Shown: one piece after another, positions 27,470 to 37,449 of the stretch
How positions within the stretch are numbered: the first letter of the stretch is position 1
How the letters are laid out: the number at the start of each line of letters is the position of its first letter
NCBI GenBank assembly: GCA_022843165.1
Contig: JALHOD010000008.1
Span: forward strand, 1 to 64,000
Direction: 5' to 3'
Source of the DNA: Pseudorhodoplanes sp.
Lineage (GTDB): Bacteria > Pseudomonadota > Alphaproteobacteria > Rhizobiales > Xanthobacteraceae
Length of the DNA stretch: 64,000 nucleotides
Notes under the pieces: model-generated
Told to the model about the DNA's origin: nothing
The model's input: the letters and a program-made list of their open reading frames with translations, nothing else
Databases searched by the model: none
Translations under genes and position numbers: made by a program

Positions 27470-28549
27470 TCACGTGAAGAGGGAATTGCTGTTCTTGAGA
27501 CCGACCTTGCCGGCGGCGGCGACCAGACTGTCCAGCGTCTGCCGGCTCAGCGTACAGGTCTCGCCATTGGCGAGACGGGTAGCATGTGCGAGTTCACCCG
27601 GTGCGTAGACCCGTTCGACGCCTTGGGCGCGCTTCGAGCCGCTGACTCGCGCGGCCTGGTCCTGTACGCGCGCCGCGAAGGTGTCGGCCGCCGGAAAATG
27701 GCCGACATGAATGGCGAGAAAGAGCTGGCTGCATTGATAGGGTTGCGCCGGATCGCCGTAGAGGGGACGTACTTCGGCGCCGATAGCGCCGCCAGACAGG
27801 CCGCCGCACAGAAGATCGATGACGAAGGCGAGGCCAAAGCCTTTCGGTCCGGCGGCGGGCAGCAGCATGCCCTTGATTGCTTCATTCGGATCTGTCGTTG
27901 ACCGGCCATCAGAGCTCACCGCCCAGCCTTCCGGAATGGCCTTGCCCGATGCGGCCGCAAGCCTGATCTTGCCCATCGCAGTCGCGCTGAGCGCCATATC
28001 GGTTTCGACAGGATGTTTGCCGGCGCTCGGTAACGCAATGGCCACGGGATTGTTGCCGACCATCGCCTCGGCGCCGCCGGGAGCGGGCATCAGCGGGCGG
28101 GTGTTGGACATAACAATGCCGATGCAGCCTTGCTTCGCCATCAGGCGGGCATAGCGGCCGGCGGTGCCGAAATGAAACGCATTTCGGACAGCGACAACGG
28201 ATGTGCCGATTTCCTTCGCGCGATCCACTGAAAGCTTCACGGCCTGATGCGCGGTCAATTGCCCGAGTGCATTGCCGGCGTCGATCACGATCGTGGCAGC
28301 GTTGTCGCTGACGATCTCGCCCCTGCCGCGGTTGGACACCGAGCCTTGCAGGATACGGTCCACATACATCGGCACCAGCATAACGCCGTGCGAGGCCACA
28401 CCTTCGAGATCGGCGGTGACCAGATCCTCGGCGACGATGCGCGCATCGTCTTTGGTGATGCCGAGTGCCGCAAAGATGCCGGTGACCGCCGCGATCAGGC
28501 GCGGCGCGTCGATGCGGACATTCTGCGGTGCGGCCGGCGCAGCCTGCAT
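27470..28549 (-). CDS. Ldh family NAD(P)-dependent oxidoreductase (malate/L-lactate/ureidoglycolate type)
   Basis: A 359-residue member of the Ldh_2 family, which has its own NAD fold unrelated to classical lactate dehydrogenases. Recognisable parts are EDLVTADLEGVASHGVMLVP, NAFHFGTAGRYARLMAKQGC, SNTRPLMPAPGGAEAMVGNN and GPKGFGLAFVIDLLCGGLSG. Substrates in the family are 2-hydroxyacids such as malate, lactate, sulfolactate or ureidoglycolate. Its start overlaps the upstream cupin stop by one base. It likely handles a hydroxyacid from the lower pathway. Confidence 0.9.
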   Translation of the reverse strand: MQAAPAAPQNVRIDAPRLIAAVTGIFAALGITKDDARIVAEDLVTADLEGVASHGVMLVPMYVDRILQGSVSNRGRGEIVSDNAATIVIDAGNALGQLTAHQAVKLSVDRAKEIGTSVVAVRNAFHFGTAGRYARLMAKQGCIGIVMSNTRPLMPAPGGAEAMVGNNPVAIALPSAGKHPVETDMALSATAMGKIRLAAASGKAIPEGWAVSSDGRSTTDPNEAIKGMLLPAAGPKGFGLAFVIDLLCGGLSGGAIGAEVRPLYGDPAQPYQCSQLFLAIHVGHFPAADTFAARVQDQAARVSGSKRAQGVERVYAPGELAHATRLANGETCTLSRQTLDSLVAAAGKVGLKNSNSLFT

Positions 28550-28971
28550 CAGCGGGCATCCTCTTCGTTGGTGTACCAGGAGGGCTTGATCGGGTAGTGC
28601 GGACCGTCATAGACCTCGACCACGATGGTTTCCTCGTGCGCGGTCGCTGGTCCATGCACACTGCCTTTCGGATTCCAGTAGAAGCAGCCGGCCGTCAGCG
28701 TCACGCCGGTCTTGGTATATTCATACTTGCCCTCCAGGCAGAACATGAACTGGTTGGAGGCGTGGCTGTGCGGCTGCGGAATGCCCGCGCCTTTTTCGAA
28801 GCGGATGAGGGCGATAGACGCACCAGTCTCCTCGTTGCGCCACAGCATCTTCTCATGCACGCCCTTCAGCGATTTGGCGCGCCAGGGCAGGTCCTTGCTC
28901 TGCAGCAGAACTTCATCGAGACTGGGCATGCCTTCGCCGAGCTTGGGAATGCCGGAATACGCTGTGCTCAT
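28549..28971 (-). CDS. Cupin-domain protein, ChrR/2,4'-dihydroxyacetophenone-dioxygenase-like
   Basis: A 140-residue cupin. Metal-binding motif 1 is GIPQPHSHASNQFMFCLEGK and motif 2 is YWNPKGSVHGPATAHEE, giving three His plus a Gln/Glu. The N-terminal DLPWRAKSLKGVHEKMLWR is shared with ChrR-like cupins, a group that includes C-C-cleaving dioxygenases. With a hydroxylase and amidohydrolase in the operon, a ring- or side-chain-cleaving Fe dioxygenase is plausible; a non-catalytic sensor is the alternative. Confidence 0.85.
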   Translation of the reverse strand: MSTAYSGIPKLGEGMPSLDEVLLQSKDLPWRAKSLKGVHEKMLWRNEETGASIALIRFEKGAGIPQPHSHASNQFMFCLEGKYEYTKTGVTLTAGCFYWNPKGSVHGPATAHEETIVVEVYDGPHYPIKPSWYTNEEDAR

Positions 28972-29011
28972 TGGCGACCTCCATTCACATTGTTTGTCTT
29001 TGCCATCATGA

Positions 29012-29758
29012 TCATCGTCTTGGCGGGATGCGGCGCTGGGTGGCGCTCTGCGCCTTCATGAGACGCGCCCTCAGGCTTTCGATGTGATCCCGAACGGCCT
29101 TAGCGGCGCCGTCGCCATCGCGCTTGGCGATCATCTCGGCAATGGCGGTGTGCTGACGAATGGTCGCCTTGTTGTCCATGGTCTGCCACAGATGCAGATA
29201 CCAGTAGCGGATCGAGCGTTCATGCAGCGTGCGGGCGAAATCGCTCAGCACCGGATTATTGGCCATTTCCGCGAACTTGCTGTGGAAGGAGCGGTCGCCG
29301 CCGATAAAGCTGTCGATCTCCGTAGGCTTGCCATTGCCGTAGCCGTCCCGGGCCAGCGCCTTTAGTTCCTCGGCATCCTTGGCGCTGGCGCGTTCGGCGG
29401 CGTTGCGGGCGAGCTCGGCTTCGACCGTTGCGCGCGAATCGAGAATTTTCAGGATTTCCGAAATGCTGTCGGGTTGAACGATCACGCCCTTGCGCGGCAT
29501 GATCTCGACCAGACCTTCCAGTTCAAGGCGCTGCAGCGCCTGATGCACGGGGGTCCGTCCGGCCTCGAGCATCGCGCAAAGCGCGCCTTCATTGAGATAC
29601 TGGCCCGGCAGGAAGTGCAGGGTGAGGATCTTCTCCTTGATCTGCTCATAAGCCTGCGCAGCCAGCGAGCCGCCTTTGGTCGCGGGCTTGCGCGCCGGTT
29701 TCGGCGCGGTTGCCTTGCGCGCCTTCGCTTTTGTTTTCGGCTTGGACGTATTGGCCAT
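29012..29758 (-). CDS. GntR-family (FCD domain) transcriptional regulator
   Basis: A 248-residue GntR regulator. A Lys/Ala/Pro-rich tail of about 30 residues (KTKAKARKATAPKPARKPAT) precedes the winged helix (AYEQIKEKILTLHFLPGQYL, then VHQALQRLELEGLVEIMPRK), and the C-terminal all-helical FCD domain holds metal/effector residues in RSFHSKFAEMAN and the helix with RDHIESLRARL. The basic tail is unusual and may add non-specific DNA contacts. It lies three bases from the permease gene, inside the operon it probably controls; the dyad at 31498-31517 is its best candidate site. Confidence 0.92.
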   Translation of the reverse strand: MANTSKPKTKAKARKATAPKPARKPATKGGSLAAQAYEQIKEKILTLHFLPGQYLNEGALCAMLEAGRTPVHQALQRLELEGLVEIMPRKGVIVQPDSISEILKILDSRATVEAELARNAAERASAKDAEELKALARDGYGNGKPTEIDSFIGGDRSFHSKFAEMANNPVLSDFARTLHERSIRYWYLHLWQTMDNKATIRQHTAIAEMIAKRDGDGAAKAVRDHIESLRARLMKAQSATQRRIPPRR

Positions 29759-29761
29759 GAC

Positions 29762-30532
29762 TCAATGCCTTTGCGAGGGGGGCGGCAGCCAGGGCGCGGC
29801 GAGGCGCTCGGCGAGTTCGACCAAGAGATAAACAAACATGCCAAGAACAGAAAGCGCGAACAAAGCGGCGAAGGCGAGCGGCGTGTCGAGCTGGGAGGTC
29901 GCACTGAGCAGCAGGAATCCGAGCCCTTCGCTCGAGCCAACGAATTCCCCGATCACCGCGCCGATCACGGCCAAGGTAATCGCCACCTTCGCGCCGGTGA
30001 TCACGAAGGGCAGGGCGGCGGGAAACTGCACCTTCAGGAAGATCTGCAGGCGGCTGGCGCGCAAACTGTCGGCCAGTTCCAGCAATTCGCGCGGTGTGGA
30101 GCGAAGACCGGCGACAGTGTCGACGATGATGGGAAAGAAGGCCACCAGCCAGACGATGGCAAGTTTCGATTCCATGCCGGTGCCCAGCCAGACCAAAACG
30201 ATCGGCGCCAGCGCCACCTTGGGAACCGACTGCAAGCCGATCAGCAGGGGATAAAACATGAGGTTGAGCGGTCGCGAATTGGCGACAGCAACCGCCATCG
30301 GCAACCCAATCACGAGCGCAAGCAGGAAGCCGTAGAGGGTTTCCTTCAAGGTGACCCACCCCTCGCTCACCAGCAGGTCGAAGCGGGCAATGAAGGCATA
30401 GAAGACCTTATCAGGCGTCGGCAACACAACCGTCGGCAGATTTCCGGCCCAGCAGACAAAAACCCACGCAGCGAGGATGAAGGCCACACCTGCCAGCGGA
30501 TAGCCGATCTGGGCGACCAGACGCGACATCAT
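29762..30532 (-). CDS. ABC transporter permease (NitT/TauT type)
   Basis: A 256-residue inner-membrane permease with about six helices. The EAA loop is DSLRASRLQIFLKVQFPAAL, about 100 residues from the end. Typical segments VVLPTPDKVFYAFI and VGSSEGLGFLLLSATSQLD are present. The ATG overlaps the ATPase stop by four bases. With the ATPase and the divergently encoded binding protein it forms a complete importer for the substrate of this module. Confidence 0.93.
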   Translation of the reverse strand: MMSRLVAQIGYPLAGVAFILAAWVFVCWAGNLPTVVLPTPDKVFYAFIARFDLLVSEGWVTLKETLYGFLLALVIGLPMAVAVANSRPLNLMFYPLLIGLQSVPKVALAPIVLVWLGTGMESKLAIVWLVAFFPIIVDTVAGLRSTPRELLELADSLRASRLQIFLKVQFPAALPFVITGAKVAITLAVIGAVIGEFVGSSEGLGFLLLSATSQLDTPLAFAALFALSVLGMFVYLLVELAERLAAPWLPPPSQRH

Positions 30533-31374
30533 GATGGGGTCCCCTTCTCATCAACCGGCGGCAACACGCCGAGCGCTTCGCTCGCGATCCGTTCCGCCTG
30601 GGTAAAGGCAGGCGTGAAACGGGTACGTTGTGACCGGGGGTAAGGCAGATCAATCGGGATTTCCTGGGCAACGCGCGCCGGCCGGCGACTGAACACGATC
30701 ACCTTGTCCGACAGGTAGATCGCCTCCGAAATGGAATGGGTGACGAACAGGACGGACGCCCCGGTCTCGCGCCGGATGCGCAGCAGCAGGTCGTTCATTT
30801 CCATACGGGTCAATTCGTCGAGCGCGCCAAAAGGCTCATCCATGAGCAGGAGCTGGGGCGCGTGAATGAGTGCGCGGCAGAGCGCGACGCGCTGCTGCAT
30901 GCCGCCGGACAATTGATGTGGCCTCGCACCAACGAAACCGGACAGGCCCACTAGCTCGAGCAATTCGCCGGCGCGTTGCCGCGCCGCCTTGTTGTTGCGT
31001 TTGAGGATCTCCATCGGAAACAGGACGTTGTCGATGACGGTGCGCCACGGCATCAGGCTCGGACTTTGGAATACAAAGCCGTAATCGCCGAGCGGTTCGA
31101 CGACCTCGTGATCCCCGATCACCACCGAACCGGATGTTTTCGGAATAAGCCCGGCGACGATCCGCAGCAGGGTCGTTTTTCCGCACCCGCTCGGCCCCAG
31201 CAGGGAGACGAGCTGACCTTGCTCGAAATCAAAGCTCGCATCGTCGAGCGCAACCACGGGTTCGGCGCTGCGCGACAGCAACTCGCCGGCGGAGAAAATT
31301 TTGCTGACGTTCTTGATGCTGCCGAAGGCCATCTGCGGTTCGATCGTGAGCGTTTCGAGATGTGGCCGGTCCAT
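30529..31374 (-). CDS. ABC transporter ATP-binding protein (NitT/TauT type)
   Basis: A 281-residue ATPase with Walker A LLGPSGCGKTTLLRIVAG, Q-loop YGFVFQSPSLMPW, signature HQLSGGMQQRVALCRALI, Walker B LLLMDEPFGALDEL and switch His FVTHSISEAIYLSD. The start MDRPHLETLT is a choice; MAFGSIKNVS 42 bases further in is possible and neither has a strong ribosome site. It is the first gene of the minus-strand operon that runs to 23409. Confidence 0.93.
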   Translation of the reverse strand: MDRPHLETLTIEPQMAFGSIKNVSKIFSAGELLSRSAEPVVALDDASFDFEQGQLVSLLGPSGCGKTTLLRIVAGLIPKTSGSVVIGDHEVVEPLGDYGFVFQSPSLMPWRTVIDNVLFPMEILKRNNKAARQRAGELLELVGLSGFVGARPHQLSGGMQQRVALCRALIHAPQLLLMDEPFGALDELTRMEMNDLLLRIRRETGASVLFVTHSISEAIYLSDKVIVFSRRPARVAQEIPIDLPYPRSQRTRFTPAFTQAERIASEALGVLPPVDEKGTPS

Positions 31375-31497
31375 GCGGCCCGGATCTTGCTTGACTGGAC
31401 AGGACTTCAGCGTTGGGGGCGTGCCCCGCACACCCGGCCCTTTGCTGGATCTGCAAGACGGAAGCGGGTTCCGGCCAGGCCCTTGTGCATGTCATGT

Positions 31498-31517
31498 GAA
31501 ATATCTTATGATATCTC
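31498..31517. promoter_or_regulatory. Dyad in the divergent promoter region, candidate GntR operator
   Basis: The 20-base dyad GAAATATCTTATGATATCTC has eight-base arms with one mismatch around TTAT. It stands between the ATPase start (31374) and the binding-protein start (31597), in an AT-rich patch that contrasts with the surrounding DNA. The only local regulator is the GntR at 29012-29758. Confidence 0.55.
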
Positions 31518-31596
31518 AAGTGTCAAATCGATGAGACGCGCGATCTCGATCGGTGTTTCATGGTGCATTGCCGGCGTTGTTCAACAGGAGGGGTAT

Positions 31597-32589
31597 ATGT
31601 TTAAGCGAATGCTTGCCACCGTCGCGGTCGCGACATCAATCATGGCGCCGGCCGCACAGGCCCAGGACGTGAAGTTCGTTCTCGATTTCATCAGCCTTGG
31701 ACGTCACGCGCCGTGGTATGTCGCGCTGGGCAAGGGCTATTTCAAGGAAGAGGGACTCAACGTCACCATTCTGCCGTCCAAGGGAACGGCCGATGCCATT
31801 CGTTCGGTCGCAACCGGAACGACCGAGTTCGGCTTCATCGATATTCCCAGTCTGGTGGCTGCCGGCAGCGCTGGCTCGGTGGTGAAGATCGTCGCCGCCA
31901 ATTATCAGAAGCCGCCATACTGTATCTTCAGCCTCAATCCCGGTGCCAATATTGACTCCGCCAAGAAGCTCGCGAACATCGAACTCGGCTCAAGCTCGGC
32001 ATCCTTCGTTCCGAAAATCTGGGCGGCCGTCATGGAAATGAACGGCGTCGACAGCAAGACGATGAAGATCGTCAATATCGACGGATCCGCGCGCGTGCCG
32101 ATGCTGGCTTCCCGCAAGGTAGCCTCGATCGATCTCTTCATCATGAGCGAGCCGGCCATTCGCCGTGCGGTTCCGGACGCAAAGCCGGTCTGCCTGTTTG
32201 CTGGCGATCTCGGACTGGAAATCTACGCCAACTCCATCGGCGTGCATGAAGACTACCTGAAGAAGAACCCTGAAGTCGTGAAAAAGTTCGTGCGCGCGGC
32301 TCTGCGCGGCTGGAAGGACACCTTCGCAAATCCGAAGGAGGCTGCCGAGATCCAGCTGAAATACGTCAAGGCGCTCAACCCGGAAATCATCGTGGAGGAA
32401 ATCGAGATTCTGCGGCGTGTGGCGATCACGCCGGAGGTGCAGAAGAACGGCCTTGGTTATGTGACGATGACGCGGATGAAGAACACCGTCGATTTCATCA
32501 ACAAGAATATTGAGGTAGCCGGCGACAAGCTAACCGCCGAGCAGATCTACGTTCCCGGATTCTTGCCAGAAAAACCGATCCTGCCCTGA
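31597..32589 (+). CDS. ABC transporter substrate-binding protein (NitT/TauT type)
   Basis: A 330-residue periplasmic binding protein. The signal peptide MLATVAVATSIMAPAAQAQ precedes VKFVLDFISLGRHAPWYVAL and GYFKEEGLNVTILPSKG, a typical NMT1/THI5-like start. CAGGAGGGG precedes the ATG at good spacing. Transcribed divergently from its ATPase and permease, it is a single-gene unit ended by the hairpin at 32606. Aromatic-acid or pyrimidine-like ligands occur in this family; the ligand here is unknown. Confidence 0.92.
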   Translation: MFKRMLATVAVATSIMAPAAQAQDVKFVLDFISLGRHAPWYVALGKGYFKEEGLNVTILPSKGTADAIRSVATGTTEFGFIDIPSLVAAGSAGSVVKIVAANYQKPPYCIFSLNPGANIDSAKKLANIELGSSSASFVPKIWAAVMEMNGVDSKTMKIVNIDGSARVPMLASRKVASIDLFIMSEPAIRRAVPDAKPVCLFAGDLGLEIYANSIGVHEDYLKKNPEVVKKFVRAALRGWKDTFANPKEAAEIQLKYVKALNPEIIVEEIEILRRVAITPEVQKNGLGYVTMTRMKNTVDFINKNIEVAGDKLTAEQIYVPGFLPEKPILP

Positions 32590-32605
32590 TTACTCATCCC
32601 GCAAC

Positions 32606-32641
32606 CCGCCATGCCGCCAGTTCTCTTGGCCGGCATGGCGG
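32606..32641 (+). terminator. Stem-loop after the binding-protein gene
   Basis: CCGCCATGCCG and CGGCATGGCGG form perfect 11-base arms around a 14-base loop, 16 bases after the stop codon at 32589. There is no T-run behind it, so it is either a Rho-assisted terminator or a 3'-end stabiliser. Confidence 0.6.
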
Positions 32642-32902
32642 ATCAGCTAGGGACATTTCAGATAGTCATCGGGTTTACCGACGACCTGTCAGGCTACGGT
32701 TGCCTGTCGGATCGACGACCAAGGTACTCCTGTACAGCAAACACCTCACTATAGTCGCCCCGCTGCGCAGAAAAAGCCGGACAAACTACTTGGTCATTTA
32801 TCGGCGGCCTTTGGCCACCGAACGGCCTCTGGCTAAATCAGAACTGCACATTGATGAGGATCTCCCTATTATGGATTGCAGTTTCCTTGATTCCTCACGC
32901 GA

Positions 32903-33118
32903 ATTCCCTGCTCAGTCGCTTAGGGAACCAGGCGGCAAGAGCCTGTAAATAGTCGGTTTTTTGCCCCAAAGGGGTGAGGAGTTCGCAATAGACACGCAAA
33001 TTCCCTGTTTGCAGGGAAATTTGGTGGAGCAGGGTGCGATCTGCACTGCGGTCCCAGCCAGCCAGTGCGCCGTTCTCGGCGCGGTCAGCGTCTCTCCGGA
33101 ATAATGGCGGTTCCCGAC
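32903..33118. repeat. Dispersed repeat, copy C
   Basis: The stretch contains GAATTCCCTGCTCAG with a later TTAGGGAACCAG, then at 32998-33022 the hairpin CTGTTTGCAG with TTCCC/GGGAA arms, followed by TTGGTGGAGCAG, GCGATCTGCA, CCCAGCCAGCCAGTGCGCC and GGAATAATGGCGGTTCC. These blocks match copy B in order. Copy C ends abruptly at about 33118, where transposase coding sequence begins. The rest of 32642-32902 shows nothing identifiable. Confidence 0.7.
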
Positions 33119-33125
33119 TACGGAG

Positions 33126-33528
33126 TGGATATCGCGCCAGATCACCGAGGCTTTCCTGTGGGACCATGCGCCGCGATACCTTATTCGGGATTGGGACACC
33201 TCGTACGGGTCAGCCTTCGTGCAGCGTCTGCGCGCCATGGGTATTCGAGATCGGCCGATTGCGTTCCGATCACCTTGGCAAAACGCTTGCGTTGAACGGC
33301 TCATCGGCTTGATCCGCCGGGAGTGCTTGGAACCACATGATCGTATTCGGCGAAGCGCATCTGCACCGGATCCCAAGCGCACATGCCGTCTACTGCAATG
33401 ACGGGGAGGACTCATCGTTCCTCGAACAGGACGCGCCGTTCCATCGCGCGATTGAGCGCCTCGGGGCTATAACGTCCCACCTAATTCTCGGTGGCCTTCA
33501 CCACCAATACTACGAATCTAATTTTTAG
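33126..33528 (+). pseudogene. 3' remnant of a DDE (rve-core) transposase, frameshifted
   Basis: One frame reads WISRQITEAFLWDHAPRYLI, then RDWDTSYGSAFVQRLRAMGI and SPWQNACVERLIGLIRREC, the C-terminal half of an integrase-core transposase with its second catalytic Asp (RDWD) and the Glu of VERLIGLIRRE. Near 33335 the match moves to another frame (MIVFGEAHLHRI) and ends in GAITSHLILGGLHHQY just before the stop at 33528. The first third of the gene, including the first catalytic Asp, is gone. The enzyme is therefore dead. Confidence 0.8.
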
Positions 33529-33569
33529 TACACATAAGCTAAATCATAAAAAATATCAGATCAGCGGAT

Positions 33570-33583
33570 TTGATCTTCGTCAA
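33570..33583. promoter_or_regulatory. FNR/FixK-type box, distal site
   Basis: TTGATCTTCGTCAA matches nine of ten defined positions of the FNR consensus TTGAT-N4-ATCAA and the wider TTGA-N6-TCAA form used by FixK and related regulators. Its centre is exactly 40 bases upstream of the centre of the proximal box, placing both on the same DNA face. Confidence 0.6.
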
Positions 33584-33605
33584 CCGGCCGCCGAGAGCTT
33601 GCGCC

Positions 33606-33627
33606 AACGTTGATCATGATCAATGTT
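33606..33627. promoter_or_regulatory. FNR/FixK-type box, proximal site, in a 22-base palindrome
   Basis: TTGATCATGATCAA (33610-33623) is a perfect FNR consensus, embedded in the longer near-palindrome AACGTTGATCATGATCAATG plus TT (one mismatched pair). The hexamer TATTAT at 33648-33653 could be the -10 element, putting the box near -43, close to the class II activator position. The next gene is acsA at 33676. Confidence 0.72.
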
Positions 33628-33653
33628 AAAGCTTCTGAATATCATCTTATTAT

Positions 33654-33675
33654 AAAGATACCTTGGGGTATCTTT
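33654..33675 (+). promoter_or_regulatory. Perfect hairpin touching the acsA start codon
   Basis: AAAGATACC-TTGG-GGTATCTTT is an exact inverted repeat with nine-base arms and a four-base loop; its last base directly precedes ATG. The only purine-rich candidate ribosome site (TTGGGG) is inside the loop and stem, so folding would hide it. It could act as a translational switch, an operator, or a 5' stabiliser. Confidence 0.55.
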
Positions 33676-35426
<1,751 letters not shown>

Positions 35427-35430
<4 letters not shown>

Positions 35431-36419
35431 GCGGGACGACCGACAAGCCGCGGCTATCGCGCGTGCATATGCTCGATCTGCTCAGGCAGATGATCCGCAT
35501 TCGCCTGTTCGAGGATAAATGCGCCGAGCTCTATACGCAGGAGAAGATTCGCGGCTTCCTGCATCTCTACGACGGCGAGGAAGCGGTCGCGGCCGGCGTC
35601 ATCTCACTGCTTGAAAAGCAGGACCGCGTCGTTGCCACCTATCGCGAGCATGGCCACGCGCTTGTGCGCGGCGTAGTTATGAAAAGCGTGATGGCCGAGA
35701 TGTATGGCAAGCGCGAAGGTTGCAGCGGCGGTCGTGGCGGCTCGATGCATCTGTTTGACAATACCACCAATTTCTATGGCGGCAACGCCATCGTCGGAGG
35801 TGGTCTGCCGATGGCGGTCGGCTTGGCGCTGGCCGACCGCATGCGCGGCGAGAAGCATGTCACCGCCTGCTTCTTCGGCGAAGGTGCGGTGGCGGAGGGC
35901 GAATTTCACGAGTCGCTCAACCTCGCTGCGCTCTGGGGCCTTCCCGTGCTGTTCGTGTGCGAAAACAATCTTTACGCCATGGGCACGGCGCTCGCGATTT
36001 CGCAGTCGGAAACCGACATTCACGCCAAGGCTGCATGCTACAAGATCACCTCGGAGGCCGTCGACGGCATGGATATCGTGGCGGTCGAAGGCGCCGCGCG
36101 CCGCGCATTGCACGCCATCCGGGAGACCGGAAAGCCATATTTTCTGGAGTGTCGTACCTATCGCTTCCGTGCCCATTCGATGTTCGATGCCCAGCTCTAT
36201 CGTGACAAGACGGAAGTGGAGGTGTGGCGGAAGAAGGGGCCGATCGAACGTTTACGGACTTGGCTTGAAGCCAATCACATGATCCATCCCGAAGAACTCG
36301 AGCGGATAAACGCCGAGATAGCCGCGGAGATCGCGGAAGCCGTCGCCTTTGCTGAGGCGGGAAGCTGGGAGCCGGTCGAGGATCTCACCCGTTTCGTCTA
36401 TGCAGAAGCGGCGAGCTGA
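35427..36419 (+). CDS. 2-Oxoacid (acetoin/pyruvate) dehydrogenase E1 component, alpha subunit
   Basis: A 330-residue thiamine-diphosphate E1 alpha. The TPP motif is clear: [20 protein letters not shown] followed by [24 protein letters not shown] and [19 protein letters not shown] are typical of PDH/acetoin dehydrogenase E1 alpha, and [10 protein letters not shown] is the phosphorylation-loop equivalent. Length and context with acsA fit AcoA-like acetoin or pyruvate dehydrogenase; these cannot be separated by eye. It is coupled by ATGA to acsA and followed by E1 beta after 12 bases. Confidence 0.92.
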
Positions 36420-36431
36420 TCGGAGACGCGC

Positions 36432-37439
36432 ATGCTGCAGGCGACCAGACAGTCAGGAATAACCGAAACCACCTACCGCGAGGCAGTGCGCGAGGCGATC
36501 CGCGACGCGCTGAAGCGCGATGACCGCGTTTTTCTGATGGGCGAAGACGTCGGCCGCTATGGCGGCTGTTACGCTGTGAGCAAGGGGCTGCTGGCGGAAT
36601 TCGGATCGGAGCGGATTCGTGACACTCCACTATCGGAATCTGGATTTACCGGGGCCGGTATCGGTGCCGCGATGGGCGGCATGCGCCCGATTGTCGAGGT
36701 GATGACGGTAAATTTTAGTCTGCTCGCGCTTGATCAGATTCTCAACAGTGCGGCGACCATCCGGCACATGTCGGGTAATCAGTTCGGCGTGCCGCTGGTG
36801 ATCCGCATGGCGACTGGTGCTGGGCGTCAGCTGGCCGCGCAGCATTCGCACAGCCTGGAAGGTTGGTATGCGCATATTCCCGGCATCAGGGTGCTGGCGC
36901 CGGCGACAGTAGAGGATGCGCGGGGCATGCTATGGACCGCGCTGCAAGATCCCGACCCGGTGCTGATCTTCGAGAATGTCATGCTCTACAACATGACAGG
37001 AACGCTGGTTGCAGATGCCGGCCCGGTCGATATCGCCAAGGCAGCCGTGCGCCGCACCGGAAGCGATATTTCGCTGATTACGTATGGCGGCTCGCTGTGG
37101 AAGACGCTGGAGGCGGCAACCCAGCTTGCGGCCGAAAATATCAACGCCGAGGTAATCGATCTCCGCAGCTTGCGGCCGCTTGATGACGCAACCATCATGG
37201 CGTCGGTGAACAAGACACGACGCGCCGTCATCGTCGATGAGGGCTGGCGAAGCGGGAGCCTGGCGGCGGAAATCGGCATGCGTATCGTCGAGCAAGCCTT
37301 CTGGGAAATGGATGCGCCAGTCGGCCGCGTCTGCGGCGAAGAGGTGCCGATTCCCTATCCAAGTCACCTCGAACGGGCGGCGATTCCGAACGCGGCAAAG
37401 ATTGTGGCCGCGGCAAAGGCCGCCCTCGGGCGGGACTGA
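36432..37439 (+). CDS. 2-Oxoacid (acetoin/pyruvate) dehydrogenase E1 component, beta subunit
   Basis: A 335-residue E1 beta subunit. It starts [20 protein letters not shown] and shows [60 protein letters not shown] and [20 protein letters not shown], all standard for the transketolase-like beta chain that completes the TPP site. It forms the heterotetramer with E1 alpha. The following E2 gene begins ten bases after its stop. Confidence 0.93.
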   Translation: MLQATRQSGITETTYREAVREAIRDALKRDDRVFLMGEDVGRYGGCYAVSKGLLAEFGSERIRDTPLSESGFTGAGIGAAMGGMRPIVEVMTVNFSLLALDQILNSAATIRHMSGNQFGVPLVIRMATGAGRQLAAQHSHSLEGWYAHIPGIRVLAPATVEDARGMLWTALQDPDPVLIFENVMLYNMTGTLVADAGPVDIAKAAVRRTGSDISLITYGGSLWKTLEAATQLAAENINAEVIDLRSLRPLDDATIMASVNKTRRAVIVDEGWRSGSLAAEIGMRIVEQAFWEMDAPVGRVCGEEVPIPYPSHLERAAIPNAAKIVAAAKAALGRD

Positions 37440-37449
37440 GATTACTGGC

